From NCBI RefSeq assembly GCF_020911865.1, contig NZ_CP087131.1, forward strand, positions 868,001-932,000: 64,000 nt of DNA, given 5' to 3'. The first letter of the stretch is position 1. Each line of letters begins with the position of its first letter. The stretch comes from Chryseobacterium sp. C-71 (lineage in GTDB: Bacteria > Bacteroidota > Bacteroidia > Flavobacteriales > Weeksellaceae). The translations under genes were made by a program, and so were the position numbers. Below, one piece after another: positions 62,792-64,000 of the stretch. The notes under the pieces were generated by a model. It was not told where the DNA came from and ran no database searches. It saw only the letters and a program-made list of their open reading frames with translations.

Positions 62792-63637
62792 ATGAAAAAT
62801 AATCACAAGTTTTTTAAGATCGTTTTTGGTGTGTTGCTTCTGCCTTTTGTATGTTACGGTCAGCAAGAATTGCATCAAAATTATTCGCTTTTCAATCCTG
62901 TTCCTCGAACGATGGTGAGAGAAATGGAAACCGACAGACCAGATGTAACCGAATCTCCTTATACAGTAGATGCGGGACATTTTCAATATGAAACCGACTT
63001 TGTGAGATTGATAAAAGAAAAATCTGAGATGCAGAAAACCAACACTTTATTGATCAATCAGGCAAACATAAAGATCGGACTTACAAAAAATACTGCAATA
63101 CAAATAGGTTTTCAGACCTATGGAAGACAAAAAGAAACAGATTTTGCTTCTGGAAGTACAGAAACAACGCATGGTTTTGGTGATATGACTCTGAGAATTA
63201 AACAAAATTTAATCGGAAATGATCATGGAAATTTTGCTTTAGCATTATTACCTTACATTAAATTTCCAACTTCAAAATATGATGAAAACAGTCGTTTTGA
63301 AGGAGGTTTGATTGTACCAATGCAATATAAACTACCAGGAGAATGGAATTTAGGTTTTCAGGTGGAAGTTGACAGATTAAAAGATCAGGATCAACCAGCC
63401 ATGCACACAGAATTTCTACAAACATTGACACTCAGTCATCAATTAATAAAAAATGTTGATGGAATCGTAGAAACTTATTATACTTACGATTTTAAAGCTC
63501 ATCAATTCTCCAATTTTTTAAATGCAGCTGTTCAAATGGAAGTTGTAAAAGACTTAAAGTTTGATGCAGGAATTAATTATGGACTTCAACATGATGCGGA
63601 AAAACAATTCTTTATTGGCGCATCCTATCGCCTCTAA
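62792..63637 (+). CDS. MetA-pathway-of-phenol-degradation-like outer-membrane protein
   Basis: A 281-residue protein with a signal peptide (ends VCYGQQ). The hallmark ETDRPDVTESPYTVDAGHFQ starts a beta-barrel of the Phenol_MetA_deg type, ending FFIGASYRL with a terminal Leu preceded by aromatic positions. Despite the name, the family has many roles and no substrate can be given here. The gene is closed by a terminator. Confidence 0.85.
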   Translation: MKNNHKFFKIVFGVLLLPFVCYGQQELHQNYSLFNPVPRTMVREMETDRPDVTESPYTVDAGHFQYETDFVRLIKEKSEMQKTNTLLINQANIKIGLTKNTAIQIGFQTYGRQKETDFASGSTETTHGFGDMTLRIKQNLIGNDHGNFALALLPYIKFPTSKYDENSRFEGGLIVPMQYKLPGEWNLGFQVEVDRLKDQDQPAMHTEFLQTLTLSHQLIKNVDGIVETYYTYDFKAHQFSNFLNAAVQMEVVKDLKFDAGINYGLQHDAEKQFFIGASYRL

Positions 63638-63683
63638 AGCAAAAAGTAAAAACATCCCTGAATGGAGAAGTTAAAAGCAAAAA

Positions 63684-63709
63684 AATCCCTCTCAAAAATG
63701 AAAGGGATT
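63684..63709 (+). terminator. Terminator between convergent genes
   Basis: Stem AATCCCT (63684-63690) / AGGGATT (63703-63709) with A-rich and T-rich flanks. It serves the MetA-like gene and probably gcvP from the other side. Confidence 0.6.
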
Positions 63710-63732
63710 AATTATATCTAAAAAACTTTTAA

Positions 63733-64000
63733 TTACATATAAGCTTCAATCGGCTCACAAGTACAAACTAAGTTTCTGTCTCCGTAAGCTTCATCAACTC
63801 TTGCAACAGTAGCAAAGAATTTGTGATCTCTTACCCAATGTAACGGATAAGCTGCTTTTTCTCTGCTGTAAGGTTTATCCCAAGAATCAGAAATTACCAA
63901 TTGCTCAGTGTGAGGAGCGTTTTTCAACACGTTGTTTGCCTGATCTGCCTCACCATTAGCAATCTCATCTATCTCTTGTTTGATAGCAATTAATGCTTCT
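63733..64000 (-). CDS. gcvP: Glycine dehydrogenase (decarboxylating), C-terminal end only
   Basis: The last 88 codons of a gene entering from the right edge. The sequence EALIAIKQEIDEIANGEADQ, NAPHT, SDSWDKPYSREKAAYPLHW and KFFATVARVDEAYGDRNLVC is the conserved C-terminus of the glycine cleavage P protein. The catalytic PLP part is outside the window. It decarboxylates glycine in the glycine cleavage system. Confidence 0.93.
   Translation of the reverse strand, partial: EALIAIKQEIDEIANGEADQANNVLKNAPHTEQLVISDSWDKPYSREKAAYPLHWVRDHKFFATVARVDEAYGDRNLVCTCEPIEAYM

Overview
The window looks like chromosome of a low-GC member of the Bacteroidota, most likely Chryseobacterium or a close relative in Weeksellaceae. 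Support comes from two secreted proteins with type IX secretion (T9SS) C-terminal signals, GEVEDY/FN3 surface architecture, promoters of the Bacteroidota form (TAnnTTTG at -7) without Shine-Dalgarno sequences, and families typical of the group (DUF2024, DUF4377, DUF5063, MepB). The genus call is inference from family resemblance; no database was searched.

Layout. 1-8075 (minus): pectin-degradation cluster with a GH106 rhamnosidase (cut by the window edge), a CE12 acetylesterase, a GH2 and a GH28. 8676-10211: a possible heme-barrel protein. 10331-13981 (minus): oxidative pentose phosphate operon gnd-zwf-pgl. 14128-16897 (minus): pirin, a Crp/Fnr regulator with a small receiver-like partner, and a small unknown gene. 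17197-20524: accessory-looking island with a GHKL ATPase/PD-(D/E)XK nuclease fusion, a GC-rich boundary-like repeat, a 21-bp phased repeat that can encode a heptad peptide, and a 230-residue helical protein. 20634-25901 (minus): giant FN3/GEVEDY T9SS protein. 26707-28980: DUF2141 and epimerase genes divergent from a TetR regulator. 29384-30572: cold-shock protein and a membrane protein. 30835-35486 (minus): biotin operon (diiron-like protein, bioF, bioD, bioB, bioA), divergent from a MocR-type regulator at 35552. 37207-37280: tRNA-Arg(TCG). 37349-42173 (minus): outer-membrane barrel and TPR protein. 42418-46678: permease, lipoproteins, DUF962 and SPFH genes. 46885-51073: Crp/Fnr regulator followed by a stress-like operon in which yceI carries a nonsense codon and an SDR gene has an internal deletion. 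51165-53323: dGTPase and an Fpg/Nei glycosylase, divergent. 53697-58310: small genes including a thiol/MarR operon with a clear palindromic operator. 58311-59080: decayed DNA and a 155-bp inverted-repeat element. 59082-62084 (minus): modular pectate lyase with T9SS tail. 62533-63637: small protein and MetA-like barrel. 63733 to the end: 3' part of gcvP.

How it works together. The GH28, GH2, GH106, CE12 and PL1 genes point to use of plant pectin, probably rhamnogalacturonan. Two Crp/Fnr genes lie beside candidate operators at the same distance from a -7 box, and their recognition helices differ in the way the two operators differ. The most novel-looking items are the GHKL-nuclease fusion as a candidate single-gene defence system, the phased repeat/heptad peptide upstream of the 230-residue protein, and a ferritin-like diiron protein opening a biotin operon in which no bioC or bioH is visible.
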